The notes under the pieces: model-generated | Seen by the model: only the letters and a program-made list of their open reading frames with translations | The model's database searches: none | What the model was told of the DNA's origin: nothing | Made by a program: the position numbers and the translations under genes | Source of the DNA: Diplocarpon mali | Lineage: Eukaryota; Ascomycota; Leotiomycetes; Helotiales; Drepanopezizaceae | DNA length: 64,000 nt | NCBI GenBank assembly: GCA_024741835.1 | Contig: JAENRP010000001.1 | Location: 496,001 to 560,000, forward strand | Reading direction: 5' to 3' | Shown here: positions 54,945 through 64,000 of the stretch, piece after piece | How positions within the stretch are numbered: the stretch's first letter is position 1 | Layout: each line of letters starts with the position of its first letter

Positions 54945-57307
54945 ATGGTGGGCTTAGGGCCTCGGTGTGTTTACCTTCAGATTGCTTTCTCGAACCCAGC
55001 TGACATGATCCAGCAAACCGCCATCCCGCAAGGGTATGTAGTCTCTCTCAGCTGCCTTCTGTTGCTTCTCATCATACGATTGTCCAAGTGAATTCCCAGT
55101 AAACTCACTGTGCGACTGTGCCACTATTGTTTGTATCTTCACAGGAACCATATTTCGAATATGTGAAGCTCCATACAGCCTCAGACTATGGATAGGGAGT
55201 TTATTTTTCCCTCTTTTCAATTCACTGTCTGGTGGCTGTATCACTCACTTTCTTTAACTATTTGTACAAGGACCCCTTCCTCTTCTGGGCAAGCAATTCC
55301 CAATTTCCACACAACCTACCACTACAGCTACAACACCATTATTCGTTTCGACACAACACGACAGATAGGCTGGCAAATATCCAACTTGTCGTTCCTTCAT
55401 CAACAAGAGTACAGAGAGTCTAAAGGTCAAATACCCAGCCTCTTACCCTCAGGATTTCGACTTCCAGATCAAGTTGAAGCATAGTGTGTTTATGACCTCG
55501 GCCTCAAAGTCTTGAGGTTAGGAACTTCATATGTCCTACGAATCATCCATGTTCCTCCTGACCCCTTGTTCTACATTGAAGCATTGTATACGTTTCTTGG
55601 TCATAAGATGAAGAAAATCACTACAGTCACGTGAAAGTAACATGCCTGTTAACTGACAACTTCTTTTCTTGTGTTGACTTTTAGTATATTCGAGCTGATA
55701 TCACTATAGACCTATGCTAAGAGAAACTACAGGATCCATGGCCGATGTTCCCAAGGACCTCTTGGAGGAGATCAAGAGATTGGAGGACCTCTTCACAGTG
55801 CCAAAAGCCAAGTTGAAGGAAATCACTGATCACTTCGTCAAGGAGCTGACCAAAGGTATGTATCCCTGCCTCGTTACCGCAATATATACTAACATGTCGA
55901 GGTCTCACCGTCGAGGGTGGAAGCATTGTAAGCAGCATATCCGTCCTATCTGTATACCAAACTAAGCTACCCAGCCCATGAACCCAACGTGGTGCATGTC
56001 CTTCCCGGATGGACACGAGAAGGGAACTTTCCTAGCCCTGGACATGGGTGGAACTAACCTCCGAGTATGCGAGATTATCCTGACCGACGACCAAGGTGAA
56101 TTCGACATCCTCCAGTCCAAGTACCGCATGCCCGAGGACCTCAAGACCGGCAGCGCCGAGGAGTTGTGGGAGTACACCGCCGACTGTCTCCAGCAGTTCA
56201 TCGAGTCTCACCATGGTGGCGAGAAGGTTGGCAGCTTGCCTCTCGGATTCACTTTCTCGTACCCTGCTACGCAGGATTACATAGACCATGGCGTTCTTCA
56301 GCGTTGGACCAAGGGCTTTGACATTGACGGCGTCGAGGGCAAGAACGTCGTTCCCATGTTCGAGGCTGCCATAGCTAAGCGAGTGAGTGCCTCGCTCTCT
56401 TCTTTTCTACGCTTCTAACACATCCCAGGGCGTCCCCATCAGACTCACCGCATTGATCAACGACACCACTGGCACTCTGATCGCCTCAGCCTACACCGAC
56501 ACCAAGATGAAAATTGGTTGCATCTTTGGCACAGGCTGCAACGCAGCCTACATGGAGAATTGCGGCTCTATCCCTAAGCTCGCCCACATGAATCTCCCCC
56601 CAGAGACCCCCATGGCCATCAATTGCGAGTGGGGCGCTTTCGACAACGAGCACGTCGTTCTTCCCCTGACTCCCTATGACATAATCGTCGACAAGGAGTC
56701 CCCCCGCCCAGGCCAACAAGCATTCGAAAAAATGATCGCAGGCCTGTACCTAGGCGAGCTCTTCCGTCTCGTGCTGGTCGACCTGCACGACAATAAGGAG
56801 GTACACATCTTTGAAGGTCAAGCCATTGACAAGCTGCGTAAAGCCTATACGCTGGACTCCTCTTTCCTGTCCGCGGTCGAAGAAGACCCCTTTGAGAACC
56901 TGCAGGAGACTGGCGACTTGTTTCAGAACAGACTGGGCATCAGCGCCACACGCCCAGAGCTCGAACTCGTGCGCCGACTTGCGGAGCTGATCGGTACCCG
57001 CGCTGCGCGTCTGTCTGCCTGTGGCGTCGCTGCTATCTCGAAGAAGAAGGGATACGAGAGCTGCCACGTTGGTGCTGATGGGTCCGTATTCAACAAGTAC
57101 CCGCATTTTAAGCAGCGCGGTGCTCTGGCCATGAGAGAGATCCTCGATTGGCCGGCGAAGAAGAGCGCCAAGGAGGAGGATCCTATTGAGATTCTGGCTG
57201 CCGAGGATGGGTCCGGTGTTGGTGCTGCATTGATCGCTGCTTTGACGTTGAAAAGAGTCAAAGAGGGAAATATGGCCGGTATCTTGCACCCAGAGAATTT
57301 CAAGTAG
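54945..57307 (+). CDS. hxkA: Hexokinase with microexons
   Basis: Six exons: 54945-54964 (20 nt), 55014-55033 (20 nt), 55733-55855, 55902-55927 (26 nt), 55975-56382 and 56429-57307, encoding 491 aa. The enzyme phosphorylates glucose and other hexoses with ATP at the entry of glycolysis. The microexons are needed to rebuild the fungal N-terminus MVGLGPRKPPSRKGSMADVP. Other motifs are FLALDMGGTNLRV (phosphate loop, 83-95), LGFTFSYPATQDYIDHG (sugar signature, 153-169), the catalytic Asp in LINDTTGTLIA (D211) and FGTGCNAAYME (adenosine side, 232-242). Intron 2 is 699 bp; the others are 46-49 bp. A shorter start at 55714 or 55738 would lose the conserved N-terminus. The length matches Aspergillus-type hexokinases, so I prefer hexokinase to glucokinase. 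Confidence 0.95.
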
Positions 57308-57679
57308 ACTTATCTTTGTGACTGTTTATTTGGGATCTGGAGGGTTCATTATGCCGTGTTACATAGTGCGGATGAAACTGGAATTTTTTGACACGAGAGC
57401 TGCTAGAAATTCATGAAGTATATGAAGGGTACTCAGCTGGAATTTTCGTTCCTTACCTCTGGAACATTCACTTGGACGTACAAATATCCCGGTCTAGCCG
57501 TGTTAGCTAGCTAGCCTAGTTCTCGCTGCCCAATTCATGACAGTTTTGACCTCACAGACATACTGGTGTCGTCTAAACATCTTATATAGGGCAACAGGTG
57601 TCCCGGCTCTTCAGCTACCTTTTGTTTTGAACGCCTGAAGAAATGCAGCCCTGGGTATCATTCCTCCCCTCTCCAGTTC
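57308..57679. other. Convergent intergenic region
   Basis: This is the 3' space of the hexokinase and RMT2 genes. It contains a TAGCTAGCTAGC run near 57506. No gene was seen. Confidence 0.5.
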
Positions 57680-59029
57680 TCATCCTAAAAAGCGACATAC
57701 AGGCAGCCGATACTTCTCAAGTACCCAGTACCTCCTCCTAACTCCATTCCACTCCCCCTCCCCCTCTTTACCCATATCCTCCACGGGCACCTCCACATCG
57801 CTCCACTCAACATCGCATCCCGCCTCCATAAGATGCATCTCCACCACCTTGCAGTAGACATCATAACACACCCTCCGATCCGCCCCCAGTCCATTGAACC
57901 ACCCAAACCTGCCCTCTCCATCCATCAGTCCCGGCAAGAACTCTGTGAAGAAGAATTTTAGCTGCGCATAATCTTCGCCGAATGTGTCGAAATATATTGC
58001 GTCGAATATTTGCCCCTGTTGAAGCAGTAGTGGACAGACATCTTGCCACCTGCCAGGATGAACTTTATACTCTCCTCCTTCCGGCGCACTCTCTTCCCAA
58101 GCAGCCCCGAAATCGTTACCGGGAACTTGCGAGGAGAGTTTAGAAAGGACGGCAGGATGCGCTTCGATGATATGGTGGCTACGCGGTTTTGTGTCTCGAA
58201 ACATCCGGTCGATAATCCCCATCCCGAAGCCGATATTCAACACGCGCGCGCCCGGGGTGAGGGAAGGGAGGAGCAGGTCGACGGTTCGGCGCATGATGGA
58301 GGTTTCCCAGGACATCATCACGCCGTTGTTGTCTGAGTCGAGCAGTCTGTCAGCTGTGAAGGTGAGGGCGGAGGCGAGGTAGTCGGCGGAGTTGACGTCT
58401 TTCTTCTCTTCTGAGGCCAGTGCTGTTGATCTATGTGGTGTGAGGAATATTTCGTGCTCTTCCGCTGTTCCGCTACCATCGCCATCCACCTGTACTCCCG
58501 AATGCTGTACTTCATTCCCGACCTCGGCATCTTTGTCTTCCTCGCTCCCCTCGCCCTCAAGCTCCTCGTACCCCCCCATCAGCCCAAGCAGAAGCTCCGC
58601 TCTGACGCCAGCATTCACACACATCTCGTACAATTCCATCTGCCCCAGTCGATACGCCATACATCCTGGCGTCTCATCGTCGCTCGAGAGATCGTTCCAG
58701 ATGGCGCCGCTGAAGAAGAGCTCTTCAATGACCTTTTTGGCTTTTGAGAGATCAACTTCCTCTAGTGCCCCATTCTCCCCTCGCGCAGATGCGTCTCCTT
58801 CTATACCAGACGTAAGATTCTGGTCTATGGAATTGGATGAGGCAGACGCAGTCCCGCAGGCAGCAATAGCAGCATGCAACGGCGTGAGCCCCGTTTCGGG
58901 ATCTTGCACGCTTGCGTTCCCTGGGACGCGCAGAAACGGTTTCAGGGCTGGAAGGTCGTGGTTCGAGGCGTGGAGGAGGATGGTTTGAGTTGTGAGGTCT
59001 ACTTCGGGGGCAAATGCCGGGTCGTTCAT
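57680..59029 (-). CDS. RMT2: Protein arginine N5-methyltransferase 2
   Basis: A single exon encodes 449 aa from an ATG. Rmt2 transfers a methyl group from S-adenosylmethionine to the delta nitrogen of arginine; the known yeast substrate is ribosomal protein Rpl12. The N-terminal ~150 residues carry an ankyrin-like unit (DPETGLTPLHAAIAACG). A long acidic, low-complexity linker follows (about 150-205). The Rossmann methyltransferase begins at DYLASALTFTADRLLDSDNNGVM, with the SAM motif VLNIGFGMG at 263-271, IIEAHPAVL after it, and FDAIYFDTFGEDYAQLKFF. The layout (ankyrin plus methyltransferase) and length match fungal Rmt2. It is divergent from acetoacetyl-CoA synthetase and convergent with hexokinase. 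Confidence 0.94.
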   Translation of the reverse strand: MNDPAFAPEVDLTTQTILLHASNHDLPALKPFLRVPGNASVQDPETGLTPLHAAIAACGTASASSNSIDQNLTSGIEGDASARGENGALEEVDLSKAKKVIEELFFSGAIWNDLSSDDETPGCMAYRLGQMELYEMCVNAGVRAELLLGLMGGYEELEGEGSEEDKDAEVGNEVQHSGVQVDGDGSGTAEEHEIFLTPHRSTALASEEKKDVNSADYLASALTFTADRLLDSDNNGVMMSWETSIMRRTVDLLLPSLTPGARVLNIGFGMGIIDRMFRDTKPRSHHIIEAHPAVLSKLSSQVPGNDFGAAWEESAPEGGEYKVHPGRWQDVCPLLLQQGQIFDAIYFDTFGEDYAQLKFFFTEFLPGLMDGEGRFGWFNGLGADRRVCYDVYCKVVEMHLMEAGCDVEWSDVEVPVEDMGKEGEGEWNGVRRRYWVLEKYRLPVCRFLG

Positions 59030-59796
59030 TGTTTGCGTGCCTGTATTTATTGCTGGAATGGTTGTCCGCGCAGATATATGCTTAAGGTATGGAGGGGTCG
59101 TCTGTTTGGGCGGGGTGAGCGGTGAGAAGGGGCAGAATAGGACGTATTGAGAATGTCTATAAAACTCCGCCCAGGAACGCCGTCACGGGAATTCGGCTAC
59201 CAACTTTCGTGCAGCGGACTTTCGTATATCCAAACCAATTCAATGCCAGCATTTGTACTGTTTTCGTTTATATTCGAAGTTGTAGGGCGGCACGAGGACA
59301 ATCCAAATGTTACTTCCAGTGGATCGAAGCTACCACCACGGTCGCAATGAGTGACGCTTCTTCCTCTTCCCGTTGACACAGATACCATTCTGATTATCTG
59401 TGGAGAGCTTCTTCTTCCAGGGGCCGCTGTCAAGGCAATTCTTGTTATACTTACGGTAAATGCATCCGACCCTACAGTTTGCGGGGTCTCTCTACTCATA
59501 AGTCACAGTTTGATCTGTCCGCGTGGGAATCCCGCCCTTCCCCCGCATCTGCCCACTGGATAGATGTGGGCAAGCGAAAGCCCCTACTGCCGCTCGAGAC
59601 ATCCGAGCAGATGCTGCTTAAACGAAAGGAGACTTCCATCGTTGGACGAAGAAGATAACATGGTCTATATTCCTTTCCTCCTTGTAACCCTCACCACCCA
59701 GATACCATCTCCGGAATCGATTTTCGGGTCGACCGGAAACAGATTCAATCAGAACCTTTAAATATCCTTCTTCCCTCCTCATCACAACCATCAATC
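59030..59796. promoter_or_regulatory. Divergent RMT2-acetoacetyl-CoA synthetase region
   Basis: The 767 bp lies between two divergent starts. TTTAAATAT at 59757 is a TATA-like word 40 bp from the second ATG. Small frames here have no recognised domain. Confidence 0.45.
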
Positions 59797-62212
59797 ATGG
59801 CACCCATACCAATATGGCGGCCGCCAACTCCCTCTGCGGCCTCCATAACCACATTCCTTCACTCTGTCAACCGTCGCTACTCTCTACACCTCAAAACCTA
59901 CGCCGACCTACACGCCTGGTCCATCACCAACATCCCCCAATTCGCCGAGTCCCTGTTCATTTTCGCGGGCATCAAGACCTCGTCACCCTATACCGTCCCC
60001 GTCACGGGACTGGAATCTGGAAAGATGTATCCTCCACCAACCTGGTTCCCTGGTGCGAGGCTCAACTATACGGAGAACCTACTCGCGGCTGGCTTGGCAC
60101 TTAGACCCGACGGTGTGGCTGTCACCGGCTGTGGGGAGGGCGGCGAGGAGGAAGATCTGACTTGGAGGGAGCTGGAGAGAAGGACTGCCGTGTGGGCGGA
60201 TGTGCTGAGGGGTTGCGGCGTAGGGGTTGGGGATCGAGTTGCTGGTAAGTCCTCTTATTTGTCCTTGTGTTCATCAGCCTCACCTATGCGCTTTGGATTT
60301 GCTGGCCGCCCGAGCGTTTTGGAGGAACCGGCTGTGTGTACCATCAACTTAACAGCAACTTGTAGTCATCCTCCCCAACCGCATTGACTGCCTTCTCATC
60401 CTCCTGGCCACCGGCTCCATCGGGGCTATCTTCTCCTCCACCTCCCCAGATATGGGTGCTACAGGCATCGTAGAGCGGTACAGCCAAGTAAAACCCAAGA
60501 TTCTAATCTGCGACACCATCGTCACCTACGCGGGCAAGAAATTGGACCTGCGAAAGCGGCTAGCCGAGGCCAACGACCAGCTTCGCGAGCACATTTCCGA
60601 GCTGCGGCACACCTTGGTTGTTAACGGCCCTCTTTTCCCCGGCGCCAACGTAAAGCTAGCCTCTACCCTTCTCGCTGCTTATGCGCCGAAGGCGGCGCCT
60701 GTGTATGAGCAACTGCCGTTCGATCACCCGATATACATCCTGTATACATCCGGCACGACGGGAGCTCCGAAATGCATCACGCACGCCGCAGGCCGAGCGT
60801 TGCTGCAGCAGAAGAAAGACCATTTGCTGTCTGGTGATGTTAATGCCAACAGCACGTATTACCAGTATACGACGACTGGCTGGATGATGTGGAACTGGGT
60901 GGTGGCGGTGCTCAGTATTGGAGGCAGGATTGTGCTCTTTGACGGGAGTCCGTTGTGGCCCAGTCCGACCAGTCAACTGGAGTTGATTAAGAAGCAGTGG
61001 TGAGTTCAACCCCCCCTGGACCGCAGAAACCTTCTATCGATGCATCGAGGGGGGGGGGGGCGCTGATCCGAATGCTGATGACTGTTTTCTTTCGCTTAGT
61101 GTCACACACTGGGGTACGAGCCCGAAATTCCTTGCTGCACTCAAACAGCATGGTCTCCCGGAGGATATGAGCCTCCCGAGTCTGCTGCATGTCGCCTCAG
61201 CCGGCTCACCACTCAGTGCTGAGATGCACTACTGGTTTGCGGACAAGTTTCCCAAGGGCGTGGGTCTGTTCAGTGGATCTGGCGGAACAGACCTCGTCAG
61301 CGGTAGTAAGCTCATCCCCATGTCACTCCACTCTTACGTGCACACGCAGAGCACCGAGCAAGACATCTAATACATCCCAGTCGTATCTGGGAGCCCCATC
61401 ACCCCTCTCTACCCCGGCGAGATCGCCGTCCCTGCTCTCGGCATGTCCGTCCAGATCTGGGACAGCTCCGGCCGGGACATCGCGTCTAGCGGCTCCAAAG
61501 GCGACCTCGTGATCACGAAGCCGTTCTTCAGCATGCCGCTCGGCTTCTGGGGCACAGATGGCGAGAAGAAGTACCAGGCGGCGTATTTTGAGCAGTTCCC
61601 GGGTGTCTGGTACCACGGCGATTTCATCCGACGGATTCCTGCCACCGGTGGATACGAGATTCTGGGCAGAAGCGATGGTGTTTTGAACCCGGGAGGTAGG
61701 TTGCAAGTCTCTTTTTGCTTCTGCTTTATCGCCCAAGAAGAATCCCCTCCCTCTGGTGCATCTCGACTCGTGCAAGCGTTCTCGCGACGCCGCGCTAACG
61801 TGCCAAACCGACAGGCGTTCGATTCGGCAGCGCCGAAATCTACGCCATCCTCGAACGCCTCCCCGAACTCACCGACTTCCTCTGCGTCGGGCAAAAGCTA
61901 CCCCCGTCCTACACCGACGAGCAGGTAGTCCTCTTCCTCAAGCTGCCGCCGGGGGCTACGCTCACCCCGCCCCTCGCTTCCCGGATCAAGAGCGAGATCA
62001 CGCGCGCGCTGAGCCCGAGGCACGTGCCGGCGGCCATGCACCAGGTGCGCGACATCCCGTACACGGTCAACGGGAAGCGGATCGAGAACCTGGTGCGGGA
62101 CGTGCTGGCGGGGAAGGAGATTGGGGAGGCGAGGACGGCGAGTAATCCGGAGTGTCTCGGGGAGTACCGGCGGTTCGCCGTCGGGGGATCGAGGGGGGGG
62201 AGTAAGCTGTGA
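59797..62212 (+). CDS. Acetoacetyl-CoA synthetase
   Basis: Five exons (59797-60244, 60366-60999, 61100-61305, 61381-61695, 61815-62212) encode 666 aa. This ANL-superfamily enzyme activates acetoacetate with ATP and CoA, feeding ketone bodies into acetyl-CoA and sterol pathways. The N-terminus shows PTWFPGARLNYTENLL, typical of acetyl/acetoacetyl-CoA synthetases. The AMP-binding motif is YTSGTTGAPK (276-285). It is followed by TTTGWMMWNWVV, SGSGGTDLVSG, WYHGDF, GRSDGVLNPGG joined to VRFGSAEIY, and a C-terminal NGKRIE with the catalytic Lys at 622. The family-specific GTDLV (rather than acetyl-CoA synthetase's WWQTETG) favours acetoacetyl-CoA synthetase. Introns of 121, 100, 75 and 119 bp all restore phase. 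At intron 3 the donor GTAAGC is preferred. Intron 2 carries a 12-G run. Confidence 0.93.
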
Positions 62213-62690
62213 AGATGCGCCGCCGGGGAGGTGGGCTGGGGCTGGGGGCGAGGATCTGTGGTGTTGGAAGGTCACGTAGTCTCGCCCTGTTGACCAGAGG
62301 GCGAAGTGGGATTCGAGCCGCCAAGCGACGGTCTGGCGAAAGCAGAGACCTGCGCTCCACGGGCAGGGTGACTATCAGACGCAGCGTCGCAGCATCGGGG
62401 AAGGCCTAAGCCGCTCAGACTCGGGAGAATTCTCTGTACCAAGCTCTCAAGCCCAGCTCGATCGACTCGCTGTCACCATGATTCGTGATAATGCTTCGTC
62501 CCAAGCGGTCGGACTCTGAACCCCAGCTCGATACACTCGCTCCTCACCCCGTCGCACGTCGTTCCAGCTTCGCTCAGACGCCAGGTACGGACGCAGCGCG
62601 CAGACCCGTGCTCAGAGGCAGCCCTTTGTCTCACTGTCTCCCTCTGTCTCCCTCTCCCCCCCCCCCTCACGTGTCTGACCCGAGAAGAGC

Positions 62691-62699
62691 CACGTGATC
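62691..62699 (+). promoter_or_regulatory. CACGTGATC site, first of three
   Basis: The same nine bases occur at 62691, 62889 and 63867. The complement, GATCACGTG, fits the Cbf1/CDEI-type consensus RTCACRTG. Further CACGTG words are at 62668 and 62877. Confidence 0.35.
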
Positions 62700-63020
62700 T
62701 ACCCCGACCCGTTGCCGCGTTCGGCACGCCCCTCTCCAGCTCTTGGAGATCCCGAAGCCGATCGGCACGACCGGCACCGCCCACGGCGGCATCCGGGCCA
62801 CCCTCCACGGGGACCTCGGGCTCCTCCTCTTCCCTCCCCTCCCCTCCCCTCCCCCGAATCTCGAGCCGCGCTGGAGCACGTGTCGCCGCACGTGATCCCC
62901 GTCCTCCCGCCGTTGCCTCGCGGGGGAGTTGGAGCTCTCACGCGAGTGCTCACTCTCTCTGGAGAGGCCTACCGGCTTTTGGCTCTGTGTTCCTCTTCTC
63001 TTCTCTCGTTTCGTTGCCCT

Positions 63021-63130
63021 TCTTTTCTTTTCTCTTCTCTGCTTTCTTCTTTCTTTTCTCTTCTCTGCTTTCTTCTTTCTTTTCTCTTCTCTGCTTTCTT
63101 CTTTCTTTTCTCTTCTCTGCTTTTCTCTTC
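63021..63130. repeat. 26-bp pyrimidine minisatellite
   Basis: The word GCTTTCTTCTTTC recurs with starts at 63041, 63067 and 63093, followed by GCTTT at 63119. The period is exactly 26 bp and the unit is almost pure C/T. Confidence 0.9.
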
Positions 63131-63352
63131 TCCCCTGTTCCGTCCTCTTCGTGGTCCCTCGGGAGGGCTGCCCGAGGAGGATGCCCTGATTACTTCTCTC
63201 TCGCAGGGGGTCGGCGCCACTTGGGAACCGACGATTCGCAGCGCGATCCGCAATCCCACAGGCCGGGATGGGGGGGTCGACGCTCGGCCTACACGGTATG
63301 CAAGGGGTGCTGAGATTGGGGTGTATTTGTTGATTTATGTATTCGTTGATAT

Positions 63353-63490
63353 GTGGAGGGGTGTGTGAAGGGGTGTGTGGAGGGGTATATGGAGGGGTGT
63401 ATGGATATTCATAAGTATGTATATATGTGTGTATATATGTGTGTATATGTATTTATACACATATATACACATACACACATATACATGTAA
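63353..63490. repeat. GGGGTGTG-like repeat followed by a TA/TG hairpin
   Basis: GGAGGGGTGTG-type units repeat at ~14-bp intervals (63353-63403). Alternating TATATGTGTG then follows, switching near 63453 to the complementary ACACATATATACAC, so 63418-63488 can fold back on itself. Confidence 0.8.
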
Positions 63491-64000
63491 AAATCTATGC
63501 ATCCAACTTCAAAAAAAGAAAAGAGGGCAAACTACAAAGGAGAGTGCTCTTCGGCGGGTTTGTGATCTCTCCCTCCCCGGCCCGCCGTCCTCGTCGCGCG
63601 CGAGAGCATCCGCGGCGACGGCCACGGCGAGGCGCCTCTCCTCTTCCCTCGGGTCCACCGCCGGAGGAGCGGCCGTCAGTCGTGACTCGCGAGAGCGTGG
63701 GCGCCGCGTGGGAGGAGCGGCGAGAGGCATCCGGTCGACGCGGTCAGCCACCAAGCCGAACTCTCTCGCAGCGTGGCTCCAACCGCCTGCCTCTCTCTGC
63801 CCGTCGTGCCCGCGCCGAGGGGAGGGTCTCTCCCAAGGGGTCACGCGCAGGAGAGCGGTGGGGGGACACGTGATCCTCTCGCTCGTGGACGGGTGTCTGC
63901 GGTGTCGAGCTGCCAACTCTGCCTCGCCCGCTATCCTCTCCCTTCTCCACCGTCTCGGTGCTCTTCCTCTTCCCTTTCTCCGGCTTCTCCGGCTTCTCTG

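Larger units (their letters stand above)
62213..64000. other. GC-rich, gene-free 3' end of the window
   Basis: Composition shifts to GC- and CpG-rich. Long frames exist on several strands at once (62694-63368, 63427-63873, 63509-63916), as expected when stops are rare in GC-rich DNA, but none shows a domain, splice logic or codon bias. It contains a 26-bp minisatellite, a TA/TG hairpin and several CACGTG words. Confidence 0.5.

Noticed and set aside
55714..55965. ATG at 55714 as the hexokinase start
   Set aside because: The upstream exons at 54945 and 55014 rebuild the conserved fungal N-terminus in phase, and 55714-55732 is better read as the branch-site/acceptor end of intron 2.
62300..62400. 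GGGATTCGAGCC, resembling the complement of a tRNA T-arm
   Set aside because: The arms do not pair (5-bp T-stem fails) and no acceptor or anticodon stem could be drawn around it.
62694..63368. 224-codon plus-strand frame
   Set aside because: It runs through the 26-bp pyrimidine minisatellite (Ser/Leu/Phe repeats), as expected for a non-coding C/T tract.
63427..63916. Long overlapping frames on both strands in the GC-rich end
   Set aside because: They are Arg/Pro/Ser-rich low complexity, open on several frames at once, begin in a TA/TG repeat, and have no domain.

Overview
The window is genomic DNA of a filamentous ascomycete (Pezizomycotina). The evidence is the short GT-AG introns (mostly 46-143 bp) with CTAAC-type branch sites, fungal-type gene families (cerato-platanin, VTC4, Rmt2, SUA5, a fungal-type hexokinase), and a long AT-rich block whose retrotransposons carry the C-to-T/G-to-A footprint of repeat-induced point mutation (RIP). 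I cannot place it reliably below that rank. All gene models were built by eye from reading frames, splice signals and remembered family patterns.

Layout. (1) 1-6.5 kb, gene-bearing: a GT8 glycosyltransferase (+), an uncharacterised Cys-rich protein (-), the threonylcarbamoyl-AMP synthase SUA5 (+) and the COPI zeta subunit (-, three exons). (2) 6.5-27.2 kb, an AT-rich RIP block that is almost entirely a three-level nest of LTR retrotransposons: Copia A (8271-27186, TSD ATATA) contains a chromodomain Gypsy (9321-22646, TSD T/CAAAG), which contains Copia B (11180-17382, TSD TACTT). Copia A itself sits inside an older ~180-bp LTR-like repeat, a second copy of which lies at 47.39 kb. (3) 27.6-29.4 kb, a cluster of Tc1/mariner-derived miniature elements: two 280-bp copies flank a tail-to-tail pair with an internally deleted transposase. 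(4) 30.5-62.2 kb, gene-bearing: a secreted cerato-platanin at the TE border, an O-fucosyltransferase-like protein, MCM4, a PNGase A-like protein, the polyphosphate polymerase VTC4, a putative small secreted protein, an SGNH/GDSL hydrolase, a 2H phosphoesterase, the oligosaccharyltransferase subunit OST1, a hexokinase, the arginine methyltransferase RMT2 and acetoacetyl-CoA synthetase. (5) 62.2-64 kb, GC-rich, apparently gene-free, with minisatellites, a TA/TG hairpin and repeated CACGTGATC sites.

Most genes are housekeeping functions with no common pathway. A loose secretory/glycosylation theme links OST1, the PNGase A-like protein, the GT8 enzyme, the O-FucT-like protein and zeta-COP, but nothing indicates a cluster.

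The most striking signal is a 23-nt imperfect palindrome that begins ACTCCTAGGCC and ends TGCGAGT. It occurs at least 22 times, in all three unrelated retroelement families, in both orientations. Every within-cluster spacing measured is a multiple of three, and it is always read in the same codon phase, as Thr-Pro-Arg-x-x-Leu-Arg-Val-like peptides. It looks like a miniature palindromic element that invades protein-coding DNA in frame, comparable in behaviour to the Rickettsia palindromic elements.
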